Origin: Empedobacter brevis_A | GTDB lineage: Bacteria; Bacteroidota; Bacteroidia; Flavobacteriales; Weeksellaceae | Assembly: GCF_965118635.1 (NCBI RefSeq) | Contig: NZ_CBCPHV010000003.1 | Location: 186,001 to 250,000, forward strand | Reading direction: 5' to 3' | Length of the DNA: 64,000 bases | In this document: piece after piece, positions 18,717 to 26,432 of the stretch | Numbering within the stretch: the stretch's first letter is position 1 | Layout of the letters: each line of letters starts with the position of its first letter | Made by a program: the position numbers and the translations under genes | Notes under the pieces: model-generated | What the model was told of the DNA's origin: nothing | The model's input: the letters and a program-made list of their open reading frames with translations, nothing else | Database searches by the model: none

Positions 18717-19031
18717 ATGTTGAAATTTTTTAAAGTTATTGGTTATTTAGAAGCGCTTTCAGCGATTATTTTATTTTTCATAGCAATGCCTATGAAATAT
18801 ATTTGGGATGATCCGACATGGGTAACATACTCAGGGCGTGTACATGGAGGATTGTTTATATTATATGTTATTCTTTTATATCTATTAAAAGAAAAATATA
18901 ATTGGAGTATGACTATTTTTTGGATATTTTTTGTTTCGGCAATTGTACCAGGTGGAACAATCTGGGCTGAAAAGAAATTTATTGAAGGAAAGAAATACAA
19001 AGCTATGTTAGCGGAGGAAGATAAAAAATAA
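18717..19031 (+). CDS. DUF3817 family integral membrane protein
   Basis: Starting at the ATG at 18717 (MLKFFKVIG) instead of a TTG 21 bp upstream gives 104 residues, which suits DUF3817. It contains three hydrophobic helices, an EALSA motif in the first, a GRVHGGLF motif around residue 40 and a WAEKKF end. The family is widespread and of unknown function. It is divergent from the barrel gene and ends in the hairpin at 19053-19086. Confidence 0.8.
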   Translation: MLKFFKVIGYLEALSAIILFFIAMPMKYIWDDPTWVTYSGRVHGGLFILYVILLYLLKEKYNWSMTIFWIFFVSAIVPGGTIWAEKKFIEGKKYKAMLAEEDKK

Positions 19032-19052
19032 CGCTGATAATTATATAAAAAG

Positions 19053-19086
19053 AAAAACCTTGAACAATATTGTTTGAGGTTTTTTT
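19053..19086 (+). terminator. terminator of the DUF3817 gene
   Basis: A hairpin (AAAACCTTGAACAAT paired with ATTGTTTGAGGTTTT, small mismatch) is followed by a T-run on the plus strand, 20 bp after the stop codon. Confidence 0.85.
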
Positions 19087-19110
19087 ATGTTTGGATATTT
19101 ATAAAAATAA

Positions 19111-19142
19111 AAAAGCCAAAGATTAAATAATCTTTGGCTTTT
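19111..19142 (-). terminator. terminator of the first tRNA array
   Basis: Perfect 14-bp stem (AAAAGCCAAAGATT ... AATCTTTGGCTTTT with a central loop) immediately beyond the 3' end of the minus-strand tRNA-Gly at 19145. The A-run on the plus strand gives the U-tract. Confidence 0.88.
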
Positions 19143-19144
19143 AG

Positions 19145-19217
19145 AGCGGGAAACGGGACTCGAACCCGCAACATTCAGCTTGGAAGGCTGACGCTCTACC
19201 AATTGAGCTATTCCCGC
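19145..19217 (-). tRNA. tRNA-Gly(TCC), copy 1
   Basis: Cloverleaf on the minus strand: 7-bp acceptor GCGGGAA/TTCCCGC, anticodon stem TCAGC/GCTGA with loop CTTCCAA (anticodon TCC), T arm GCGGG-TTCGAGT-CCCGT, discriminator T73, no encoded CCA. It is the last of three tRNAs of a minus-strand array and lies next to the terminator at 19111-19142. Confidence 0.95.
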
Positions 19218-19244
19218 GTAATTATCAAAATCAAATTAAAAAAG

Positions 19245-19328
19245 TACCTCAGGCGGGACTTGAACCCGCACGTCCTAATGGACACAGGATTTTAAGTCCT
19301 GCGTGTCTACCAATTCCACCACCAAGGC
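19245..19328 (-). tRNA. tRNA-Leu(TAA), copy 1
   Basis: 84-nt class II tRNA on the minus strand with a long variable arm (GTCCATTAGGAC-type hairpin). The anticodon loop is CTTAAAA between CAGGA/TCCTG (anticodon TAA). T loop TTCAAGT, discriminator A, CCA not encoded. The acceptor stem contains G-U wobbles, which is usual for this tRNA in the phylum. It sits between two Gly(TCC) copies. Confidence 0.95.
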
Positions 19329-19359
19329 AAAATTTGATTTTTGAATATTTATTTCAAAG

Positions 19360-19432
19360 AGCGGGAAACGGGACTCGAACCCGCAACATTCAGCTTGGAA
19401 GGCTGACGCTCTACCAATTGAGCTATTCCCGC
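19360..19432 (-). tRNA. tRNA-Gly(TCC), copy 2
   Basis: Sequence identical to the copy at 19145-19217 over the mature tRNA (anticodon TCC, loop CTTCCAA). It is the first tRNA of the array. A TATATTTG -7 box lies just upstream at 19443-19450. Confidence 0.95.
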
Positions 19433-19442
19433 GTTGTGAGTG

Positions 19443-19474
19443 CAAATATAAGGTCAATAAAACTACTTTTGCAA
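19443..19474 (-). promoter_or_regulatory. promoter of the first tRNA array
   Basis: On the minus strand a -7 box TATATTTG (19443-19450) follows a TTG -33 element (complement at 19472-19474) at about 21 bp spacing. Together they fit the Bacteroidota sigma-ABfr consensus and lie about 10 bp before the first tRNA. Confidence 0.75.
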
Positions 19475-19573
19475 GTGTTTTTAGGATAAATTTTACAACT
19501 TTTTTCTAATAAATTAATTTTGAAATATTTGACTTGTATATTTTTTTTAAGAAATTAGAGAATTAAATATTTT

Positions 19574-20467
19574 ATGAGAAAAATAATTGTTTTTTGCGCT
19601 ATTTTCCTGCTTCAGATGAGTTGTAATTCTTTCACGAATGAAACAAAAATAATTAAGGAAATAGATTATGAATTGACAATCGCTCCGAATCAAAAAGCTT
19701 TGTTGATATTATTTCCATGTTTTTCTTGCGATAAAGAACATACAAAACAGGATGCGGAATTTTTGAAGGACTTAGATAAAAATGGAATTTCGAGTTTGTT
19801 ATTAAACTTCAATCACAAATTATATTTAACCGATAAAGAAAAAAATGATATAATTGAAAGATTGAATCAAATTCTTATTCAGAATAACCTTAATAGAGAA
19901 AATATTTATATCGGAGGTTTTTCTAGCGGAGGAAATGTTGCAATGTTAGTAAGCAATGAATTAATCAAAACGCAAAATAAAATACAACCAAAAGGGATTT
20001 TTGTAGTTGACTCGCCAATAGATTTAGAAGAATTATATAAAGGAGCACAAAAAGATGTTGTAAAAAATGTAAATAAAGATGCAGTAGAGGAAGGAAAGTT
20101 TTTAATTCAGCTTCTAGACAAAGATCTTGGTTCGCCCAAAGATTCTATTCAGAATTATGAATACTTTTCACCATATTTAATTTCAACAAATTCTATAAAA
20201 AACATACAGCATTTAAAAAATATTAAAGTTAGATTTTATTGTGAACCAGATTTGGAATGGCAAGTTTTGAATAGAAATAGAACGTATGAAGATTTGAATG
20301 CTTTCAAATTGAAAAATGCTGCTTTAGATCTTAATAAAATTGGAGCTAAAACTATTGAATTTATTGAAAGTAAAAATAGGGGATATCGTGCAAATGGAGA
20401 GAGGCATCCTCATTCTTGGAATTTGGTTGAGCAAGAGAGTTTGGTTAAATGGATGTTGGAGAAATAA
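19574..20467 (+). CDS. putative alpha/beta-hydrolase lipoprotein
   Basis: The 297-residue product has a lipoprotein signal (LQMSC, lipid-carrying Cys near residue 17). The mature region shows an alpha/beta-hydrolase core: a nucleophile elbow GGFSSGGN (G-x-S-x-G) and a likely catalytic His in RHPHSW close to the C-terminus. The catalytic acid is not obvious. An FPCFSCD segment after strand 2 is unusual. The gene is on the plus strand, inserted between two minus-strand tRNA arrays. It was probably an insertion into what was one array. Function unknown; a serine esterase or peptidase is the likeliest guess. Confidence 0.6.
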   Translation: MRKIIVFCAIFLLQMSCNSFTNETKIIKEIDYELTIAPNQKALLILFPCFSCDKEHTKQDAEFLKDLDKNGISSLLLNFNHKLYLTDKEKNDIIERLNQILIQNNLNRENIYIGGFSSGGNVAMLVSNELIKTQNKIQPKGIFVVDSPIDLEELYKGAQKDVVKNVNKDAVEEGKFLIQLLDKDLGSPKDSIQNYEYFSPYLISTNSIKNIQHLKNIKVRFYCEPDLEWQVLNRNRTYEDLNAFKLKNAALDLNKIGAKTIEFIESKNRGYRANGERHPHSWNLVEQESLVKWMLEK

Positions 20468-20469
20468 AA

Positions 20470-20499
20470 AAAGCTCAAGAAAATAAATTCTTGAGCTTT
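20470..20499. terminator. terminator of the second tRNA array, also ending the hydrolase gene
   Basis: A 12-bp stem (AAAGCTCAAGAA / TTCTTGAGCTTT) lies just after the hydrolase stop codon and just beyond the 3' end of tRNA-Leu at 20504. The A-run at 20465-20472 provides the U-tract for the minus strand. Confidence 0.85.
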
Positions 20500-20503
20500 G
20501 TTG

Positions 20504-20587
20504 TACCTCAGGCGGGACTTGAACCCGCACGTCCTAATGGACACAGGATTTTAAGTCCTGCGTGTCTACCAATTCCACCACCAAGGC
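20504..20587 (-). tRNA. tRNA-Leu(TAA), copy 2
   Basis: Identical in the mature region to the copy at 19245-19328: anticodon TAA, long variable arm, T loop TTCAAGT. It is the last tRNA of the second array. Confidence 0.95.
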
Positions 20588-20611
20588 ATCCACTTCTAAG
20601 AAAGAAGTTAG

Positions 20612-20684
20612 AGCGGGAAACGGGACTCGAACCCGCAACATTCAGCTTGGAAGGCTGACGCTCTACCAATTGAGCTATTCCCGC
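20612..20684 (-). tRNA. tRNA-Gly(TCC), copy 3
   Basis: Identical in the mature region to the copies at 19145 and 19360 (anticodon TCC, complete 7-bp acceptor stem). The spacer to the Leu copy (20588-20611) holds a short ACTTCT/AGAAGT hairpin and differs from the other spacers. Confidence 0.95.
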
Positions 20685-20715
20685 GTGTAAATTGTAAAAA
20701 TCAAATCATAAAAAG

Positions 20716-20799
20716 TACCTCAGGCGGGACTTGAACCCGCACGTCCTAATGGACACAGGATTTTAAGTCCTGCGTGTCTACCAATTCCACCACCAAGGC
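20716..20799 (-). tRNA. tRNA-Leu(TAA), copy 3
   Basis: Third copy of the Leu(TAA) gene, identical in the mature region. It follows Gly(GCC) in transcription order; the Leu-Gly spacer here closely resembles the one at 19329-19359. Confidence 0.95.
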
Positions 20800-20832
20800 A
20801 AAATTTGATTTTTTTAAATTTTTATTTCAAAG

Positions 20833-20905
20833 AGCGGGAAACGGGGCTCGAACCCGCGACCTCAACCTTGGCAAGGTTGCGCTCTACCAGCTGAGCTATT
20901 CTCGC
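20833..20905 (-). tRNA. tRNA-Gly(GCC), with an A4-C69 acceptor mismatch
   Basis: Anticodon arm CAACC-TTGCCAA-GGTTG gives anticodon GCC. The 5' acceptor reads GCGAGAA while the 3' strand reads TTCCCGC, so six of seven pairs form and position 4-69 is A-C. The Gly(TCC) copies have G4 and pair fully. D and T arms are standard. It is the promoter-proximal tRNA of the second array. Confidence 0.93.
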
Positions 20906-20915
20906 GATTGGAGTG

Positions 20916-20948
20916 CAAATATATAAAATCAATTATGAATAATCCAAA
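20916..20948 (-). promoter_or_regulatory. promoter of the second tRNA array
   Basis: Minus-strand -7 box TATATTTG at 20916-20923 and a TTTGG -33 element (complement at 20944-20948) about 20 bp apart, just before tRNA-Gly(GCC). Confidence 0.72.
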
Positions 20949-20993
20949 TCAAATTTGAATAAAATTTTTAAAATATATTTGCACTTATTTTAA

Positions 20994-21842
20994 TTAGTTG
21001 ATAGGCATTAACATATCAGCTACATCTTTTATTTTATCTTTCATCTTTTTGCGATGAACAATCATATCAACGAAGCCTTTTTCTAATAAAAATTCAGAAG
21101 TTTGGAATCCTTCTGGTAAATCTCTACCGATTGTTTCTTTGATTACACGTGGTCCAGCAAAGCCAATTAATGCACCTGGTTCTGCCATGATAACGTCTCC
21201 AATAGATCCAAAAGAAGCTGTGATTCCACCAAAAGATGGATTCGTTAAAACTGTAATGTAAGGAATGTTGTTATCTGCTAATTGAATTAATTTAGCTTCT
21301 ACTTTTGCTAATTGCATTAAAGAGATCGCTGCTTCCATCATACGAGCACCACCAGATTGCGTAATGATTACGTAAGGTGTTTTGTGTTTGATAGAATAAT
21401 CAATTGCACGAGCAATTTTTTCTCCCATTACAGATCCTAATGAACCACCAATAAATTTAAAGTCCATACAAGAAATTGTAATATCACGTCCATGAATTTT
21501 TCCAGTCGCATTGCGAATAGAATCAGTCATTCCCGTTTTCTTCTTAATTTCCTTTAAACGATCTTTATAGGGTTTTGTATCTGTCCAATTCAATGGGTCT
21601 TTACTTTCTACTTTAGTATCTAATTCTGTGAATTTGCTATCATCAAATAAGATATCAAAGTATTCTTGGGAACCAATTTGTACGTGATGATCATCTTCTG
21701 GACTTACATACGCATTTGCTTTTAGTTCTTCAGTTTCAATAATTTTTCCTGATGGTGTTTTATACCATAAACCTTTCTTGACGTCTTTTTTGGACTCTGT
21801 AGGTGTTGTAATATTTTTCTTGCTTCTAATAAACCAAGGCAT
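20994..21842 (-). CDS. accD: acetyl-CoA carboxylase carboxyltransferase subunit beta
   Basis: The 282-residue beta subunit, with AccA, transfers the carboxyl group from biotin to acetyl-CoA to make malonyl-CoA for fatty-acid synthesis. The carboxyltransferase core is intact: FKFIGGSLGSVMGEKI, TQSGGARMMEAA, TNPSFGGITASFGSIGDV and IGFAGPRVI. The N-terminal segment (about residues 25-60) aligns with the zinc ribbon of E. coli AccD but has none of the four cysteines, having YKTPSGKI instead. I recall the same loss in other Bacteroidota, so it is probably a lineage trait. The gene follows fbaA by 45 bp on the same strand. Confidence 0.95.
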   Translation of the reverse strand: MPWFIRSKKNITTPTESKKDVKKGLWYKTPSGKIIETEELKANAYVSPEDDHHVQIGSQEYFDILFDDSKFTELDTKVESKDPLNWTDTKPYKDRLKEIKKKTGMTDSIRNATGKIHGRDITISCMDFKFIGGSLGSVMGEKIARAIDYSIKHKTPYVIITQSGGARMMEAAISLMQLAKVEAKLIQLADNNIPYITVLTNPSFGGITASFGSIGDVIMAEPGALIGFAGPRVIKETIGRDLPEGFQTSEFLLEKGFVDMIVHRKKMKDKIKDVADMLMPIN

Positions 21843-21887
21843 ATTCTCTGTATTTATTTGGATAGAATAATCATTCTTAATGAATGA

Positions 21888-22955
21888 TTATTCTAATGTA
21901 TTAACATTGTTTAAATCATGGAAAGCTTGGATTAATCTATCTTTGAAAGTGATTTCTCCTGCTCTTAACCATACACGTGGATCGTAATATTTCTTGTTAG
22001 GAGATTCTGGTCCTTCTGGGTTACCAATTTGTCCTTGTAAATAAGCTGCATTTTCATCAAAATATTTACGAATTCCTTCCATAAATGCGTATTGTAAATC
22101 TGTATCAATATTCATTTTGATAACACCATATCCAATTGCTTCTCTGATTTCTTCTAAAGTAGATCCAGAACCACCGTGGAATACGAAGTTTACAGCATTA
22201 TGAACACCAAATTTCTCGTTGATGTATTTTTGTGAGTTATCTAAAATTTTTGGAGTTAAAACAACATTTCCTGGTTTGTAAACGCCATGTACATTACCAA
22301 ATGCTGCTGCAATCCAAAAGTTATCAGAAATAGATTTTAAGTTTTCGTAAACATAAGCAACTTCTTCTGGTTGCGTGTATAATAATGAATTGTCAACATT
22401 AGAATTGTCAACACCATCTTCTTCACCTCCAGTAATACCTAATTCCATTTCCAAAGTCATTCCAACTTTAGACATTCTTTCTAAGTATTTTTTGCAAGTT
22501 TCTACGTTTTCTTCTAAAGGCTCTTCAGATAAATCTAACATGTGAGAACTAAATAAGGTTTTTCCATATTTATTGAAATGTTCTTCGTTAGCATCCATAA
22601 CTCCATCAATCCAAGGTAATAATTTTTTTGCACAGTGGTCTGTGTGTAAAATTACAGTCGCTCCGTAAGCTTCAGCTAAAGTGTGGATGTGTTTTGCACC
22701 CGCGATAGCTCCTTTGATAGCAGAAAGTTGATTTTCTCCTTTTAATCCTTTTCCAGCATTAAAAGCAGCACCTCCATTAGAAAATTGAATAATAATAGGA
22801 GAGTTTACTTCAACGGCAGCTTCCATTGCTGCGTTAATTGTATCTGAACCGATAACATTACACGCTGGTAAAGCGTACTGATTTGCTTTTGCATCATTGA
22901 TAATGTCTTGAACTAATGAACCGGTAGCAACACCGGCTGGAAATTTTCTGCTCAT
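21888..22955 (-). CDS. fbaA: class II fructose-bisphosphate aldolase
   Basis: The 355-residue zinc-dependent aldolase of glycolysis and gluconeogenesis cleaves fructose-1,6-bisphosphate into GAP and DHAP. The HTDHC motif supplies catalytic Asp106 and zinc ligand His107. Other ligands are visible as ELGITGGEEDGVD (acid region), VHGVYKPG and FVFHGGSGS, which are class II-A signatures. Length matches the long E. coli-type enzyme. A TATATTTG -7 box lies at 22976-22983, and accD follows in the same direction. Confidence 0.97.
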   Translation of the reverse strand: MSRKFPAGVATGSLVQDIINDAKANQYALPACNVIGSDTINAAMEAAVEVNSPIIIQFSNGGAAFNAGKGLKGENQLSAIKGAIAGAKHIHTLAEAYGATVILHTDHCAKKLLPWIDGVMDANEEHFNKYGKTLFSSHMLDLSEEPLEENVETCKKYLERMSKVGMTLEMELGITGGEEDGVDNSNVDNSLLYTQPEEVAYVYENLKSISDNFWIAAAFGNVHGVYKPGNVVLTPKILDNSQKYINEKFGVHNAVNFVFHGGSGSTLEEIREAIGYGVIKMNIDTDLQYAFMEGIRKYFDENAAYLQGQIGNPEGPESPNKKYYDPRVWLRAGEITFKDRLIQAFHDLNNVNTLE

Positions 22956-22975
22956 TATGTTAGTATTTTGTGAAA

Positions 22976-22983
22976 CAAATATA
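22976..22983 (-). promoter_or_regulatory. -7 box for fbaA
   Basis: TATATTTG on the minus strand, 21-28 bp upstream of the fbaA ATG and in the 37-bp gap after tamL. No clear -33 TTG is seen at normal spacing. Confidence 0.5.
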
Positions 22984-22992
22984 AATGTTTTT

Positions 22993-25596
22993 TTAGAAAG
23001 GATAGTTAATTCCGAAATGTATTCTTGGTTTTAGAATATTAAAATTATCAAATTGCCAACGTTTACCTAACTCGTAAGAAGGATCGTAAATTTTGTAACC
23101 TAAATCAAATCTTACGATTGCAAACGTACCAATGTGATAACGGAAACCAAAACCAGAACCAACTCCTAATTCTTTGTAAAAATCTTTAAACTTGAATAAT
23201 GTTTCTGGACGTTCCTTGCTAGTTCCCCAAATATTACCTGCGTCAAGGAAATATGCTCCTTCTAAGCTACCAAAAAGATTGAAACGATATTCGGCATTGA
23301 ATAATAATTTCATACTTTCAAATTCTAAACTTTGATTTTTAGAATCTATACGTGGTTTACTTCCTGGTCCTAATGTTAATGGAGCCCATCCTCGAACATC
23401 ATTTGCTCCACCAGCAGAATAACTTCTTACGAATGGTGCTGCATCTGAATTTCCATATGGTTTAATAATCCCAAATAGAAAACGACTAGCAAAACTTGAG
23501 CTAGAATTTATTTTGAATTTTCGTCGAATATCAAAATCAAATTTAACAAATTGAGAATACGGAATTCCGAAAATCAAACCAGATTGATGTCCTTCTCTGT
23601 CAGGTCCAGATTTATTAAAACTAAATAATTTATCTAAACCATGAAGTAAATTACCTGCTAATTCAATTCGAGTTTGAATAAACCAAGGATTATTTTTGGG
23701 ACGAAATGCATTTTCTTGATTATATGTAAATTGATAGATAAACGAATTGATTAATACGTTTTGAGAAATATTGGCCTTTCTATACAACATATTCTCAAAA
23801 TCGACATATAGTTTTGCGTTTTCACCAGTTAAAGAACTTTGAAATCCTTTGTCTGCTTCAATCGCATCTGTTAGTTCGTCGTCTGTTACATAAATTGGCG
23901 CATTTGGGTTGTATTGATAATATAAATCTTTTACTTTATCTTTTGTTTTGTTATCTGTTGTAAAAACATCATAGTAGCGATCTTTTTTTCGATTGCTAAT
24001 AAATTCTGTGTTGAACAAAGATACTTTATGTTGAAACTCTGAACTCGAGATATCCATATCAAAACCAAAACCGTAAGTTGTTTTGTCCAAACCTACATTT
24101 TTTTGTGTACTTGCATTTGTTCGGATAGAAGATTCTGCAGAAAAACGTTTAGGTAGAATATTGTCTAAATTAATAGGAGTTAATAAATACGGAAACTTCA
24201 ATTTTGATTCAATAGCAATTTCATACGCGTTTAAGAAAGCTTTATTCAACGAAAAGTCTTTATCAATAGAACCTAAAGTTCCTTTTAAAGTTGTTTCTAA
24301 GTTTTCTCCTCCACCAAATAAGTTTCTCGAAGTTAATGTTAAACCAGGAGAAATTGCAAAATTCATATAGCGTGATGCATAACTTTCGACAAAAAGATTT
24401 AAATCATATCTCTTTTTAGGTGTAAAATAAACGTCCACATTTAGAATAGAATCTTGTGGTGTGATATCAAAACGATGAACATTAATATTTTCTTTTTTGA
24501 AGATGTTTCGTTTCGTTTGTATCTCTTGTCGCTGACGATATAACTGTTCGGGACGAATAACAAAAGCATCTGTAAAATATTTTGGTTTGTATGTTGGTTC
24601 TTCCGAATAGAAAACATTATACCCTTTGTATTCTTTCTTTATCAATTTACTTTCGTCGTCTACTTGACTACGAACGTCTGCATATATATTTATCTTCCCA
24701 AAACGATATTGTGTAAAAGGTGTGATACTGTCAATACTCAAAGAATCTTGATCATATTTATTAATAAACATGGTAACATCAAGGCGTTTGTTACTTTTCA
24801 ATGTATCAGCTTCGAAATATAAATCTTCGCCAGAATCATTAAAATCATAGTAACCTCTGTTCTTTAATAAGTCGATAACACGATCGCGTTCTTCTTCAAA
24901 CTTATCGAAGTTATATTGATCTCCGGCATGTAAAACAGTTTGTTTTCCAAAAGAAGAATTTAGATATTCTTCAATTTTTTGATCAGAAATTTTTTGATCA
25001 TATGTTTCAATATAAGAAGGTTCTCCCAACTTAATATCATAAATGGTTTCGGCTTTTTTACGAACAGAATCTTTGTCGTATGTAACGGCTACTTTCGAAT
25101 CGAAATAACCTTTGTCATGAAACAATCGATTCAAGTTCTTTGCAGAAAATTCTGATTGTTCTTCATCCAATATAACTGGAGCCTCTCCTTGATTGTAATA
25201 AAGACGTTCTTTCCACAAGCTTTTACCAACATATTCATTCAGATTATTCTTTGTCAACAAGCTATCCAATAGTTTTTGGTTACGTACCGAAGCATCTTGT
25301 CGATAATATTCAAGAAAAGTTTGATCAAATTTCTCAGGCGACCAATTGTAAACCCATTGCCAAAGAGGAAAGAATCCTAAGAATTTCCCTGCAGGCTTTT
25401 GTTTCACATAATCACTTAAATCCTTGTCGATTATAGCTTTCTTCTTCTTAATATCTGTATCGTCTTTGTCATAGACAAATTTGTTCTTTACAAACAAATA
25501 TTCTCCTTCAGGAACTTTTTTAGTTGTGCTACAGCTATAAAAAAGTAATCCCAAACAAGAGATAAGTGTTATATTTGTTGTAATTTTTTTTTGCAT
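22993..25596 (-). CDS. tamL: TamL-like BamA/TamA-family outer-membrane lipoprotein
   Basis: The 867-residue protein starts with a lipobox (FYSC, Cys22) typical of Bacteroidota TamL, where the Omp85 barrel protein is also a lipoprotein. POTRA-type repeats follow (for example the YLNSSFGKQTV and KFEEERDRVIDLLKNRGYYDF segments, the latter a classic POTRA helix-strand). The C-terminal barrel carries the RGW variant of the RGF motif (AGGANDVRGWAPL) and a terminal beta-signal (PRIHFGINYPF). TamL with TamB inserts or assembles envelope components. Its ATG lies only 4 bp from the divergent methyltransferase ATG. No tamB is present in the window. Confidence 0.87.
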   Translation of the reverse strand: MQKKITTNITLISCLGLLFYSCSTTKKVPEGEYLFVKNKFVYDKDDTDIKKKKAIIDKDLSDYVKQKPAGKFLGFFPLWQWVYNWSPEKFDQTFLEYYRQDASVRNQKLLDSLLTKNNLNEYVGKSLWKERLYYNQGEAPVILDEEQSEFSAKNLNRLFHDKGYFDSKVAVTYDKDSVRKKAETIYDIKLGEPSYIETYDQKISDQKIEEYLNSSFGKQTVLHAGDQYNFDKFEEERDRVIDLLKNRGYYDFNDSGEDLYFEADTLKSNKRLDVTMFINKYDQDSLSIDSITPFTQYRFGKINIYADVRSQVDDESKLIKKEYKGYNVFYSEEPTYKPKYFTDAFVIRPEQLYRQRQEIQTKRNIFKKENINVHRFDITPQDSILNVDVYFTPKKRYDLNLFVESYASRYMNFAISPGLTLTSRNLFGGGENLETTLKGTLGSIDKDFSLNKAFLNAYEIAIESKLKFPYLLTPINLDNILPKRFSAESSIRTNASTQKNVGLDKTTYGFGFDMDISSSEFQHKVSLFNTEFISNRKKDRYYDVFTTDNKTKDKVKDLYYQYNPNAPIYVTDDELTDAIEADKGFQSSLTGENAKLYVDFENMLYRKANISQNVLINSFIYQFTYNQENAFRPKNNPWFIQTRIELAGNLLHGLDKLFSFNKSGPDREGHQSGLIFGIPYSQFVKFDFDIRRKFKINSSSSFASRFLFGIIKPYGNSDAAPFVRSYSAGGANDVRGWAPLTLGPGSKPRIDSKNQSLEFESMKLLFNAEYRFNLFGSLEGAYFLDAGNIWGTSKERPETLFKFKDFYKELGVGSGFGFRYHIGTFAIVRFDLGYKIYDPSYELGKRWQFDNFNILKPRIHFGINYPF
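25570..25577 (+). promoter_or_regulatory. -7 box for the methyltransferase gene, inside tamL
   Basis: TATATTTG on the plus strand, 24-31 bp before the methyltransferase ATG and within the tamL signal-peptide codons. It fits the consensus exactly. Confidence 0.5.
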
Positions 25597-25600
25597 AAAT

Positions 25601-26344
25601 ATGTTATCAAATAACGTTATTAAGATAATAACTTCTCTAGGTTCTAAAAAATATAGACAAAAGTATAATTTGTTTGTCGTAGAAGGTGTTAAAAATATCG
25701 GGGAAGTTATAAAAAGTTCTATAAATATTAAAGAATTATTTATAATTGAAGACTATTGGCCAGAAGCTACACATATAAAAAAGACCATAATCGAAGAAAA
25801 AGACTTGAAAAAGATCAGTTTCTTAACTACGCCAAATGTAGGTCTTGCACTTTGTGAATTACCAAATTATGAGGAAAATATCCAGTTGAATGGATTGTCA
25901 ATTGCTTTGGATGATATTCGAGATCCAGGTAATTTAGGTACAATTATCCGCTTAGCAGATTGGTTTGGTGTAGAGGATATTCTATGTAGCAAAGAATCTG
26001 TAGATATGTACAACCCAAAAGTTGTGATGTCGACAATGGGATCTTTTACACGAGTGAAAGTACATTATATTGATTTGGAAAAATACTTATCTACCTATAA
26101 AGGAAACATTTTCGGAACTTTTATGGAAGGCGAATCTATTTACGACCAAACACTTCCGCAAGAAGGTATTTTGGTGATGGGAAATGAAGCGAATGGAATT
26201 ACTCCAGAAATAGAAAACTTAACAACAAACAAACTAAGCATTCCTTTCTTTGGCAAAAATGGTTCGACAGAAAGTCTCAACGTAGCTGTTGCGACAAGTG
26301 TCATCTTAGGCGAGTTTAAGTCTCAATTATCTCACAAATCATAA
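25601..26344 (+). CDS. SpoU/TrmH-family RNA 2'-O-methyltransferase
   Basis: The 247-residue SPOUT enzyme methylates ribose in rRNA or tRNA using S-adenosylmethionine. The N-terminal substrate-binding subdomain (about 1-100) holds KKYRQKYNLFVVEG. The knot domain carries motif 1 (DDIRDPGNLGTIIR), motif 2 (GNEANGI) and motif 3 (IPFFGKNGSTESLNVAVA). The target site cannot be read from sequence. The start fits family members, so I keep the ATG 4 bp from the divergent tamL start. A possible minus-strand -7 box for tamL (TACTTTTG, 25658-25665) lies inside this gene. Confidence 0.92.
   Translation: MLSNNVIKIITSLGSKKYRQKYNLFVVEGVKNIGEVIKSSINIKELFIIEDYWPEATHIKKTIIEEKDLKKISFLTTPNVGLALCELPNYEENIQLNGLSIALDDIRDPGNLGTIIRLADWFGVEDILCSKESVDMYNPKVVMSTMGSFTRVKVHYIDLEKYLSTYKGNIFGTFMEGESIYDQTLPQEGILVMGNEANGITPEIENLTTNKLSIPFFGKNGSTESLNVAVATSVILGEFKSQLSHKS
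25658..25665 (-). promoter_or_regulatory. possible -7 box for tamL, inside the methyltransferase gene
   Basis: Minus-strand TACTTTTG, 62 bp upstream of the tamL ATG. It matches TAnnTTTG but no -33 element is evident. Confidence 0.3.
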
Positions 26345-26432
26345 AAAAAACTTAATGTTTATAAACGGGTAATTATTCCACAAATAAATATATACTTTAG
26401 TAGAAATAAACAATAAGATTAATAAAAAATAC

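Noticed and set aside
19275..19457. 60-codon minus-strand frame through tRNA-Leu and tRNA-Gly
   Set aside because: Overlaps two complete tRNA genes; the apparent protein is only the tRNA sequence translated.
20449..20658. 69-codon plus-strand frame across the tRNA-Leu and tRNA-Gly genes (PQAGLEPARPNGHR-type translation)
   Set aside because: It is the well-known spurious translation of antisense tRNA sequence and has no independent coding evidence.
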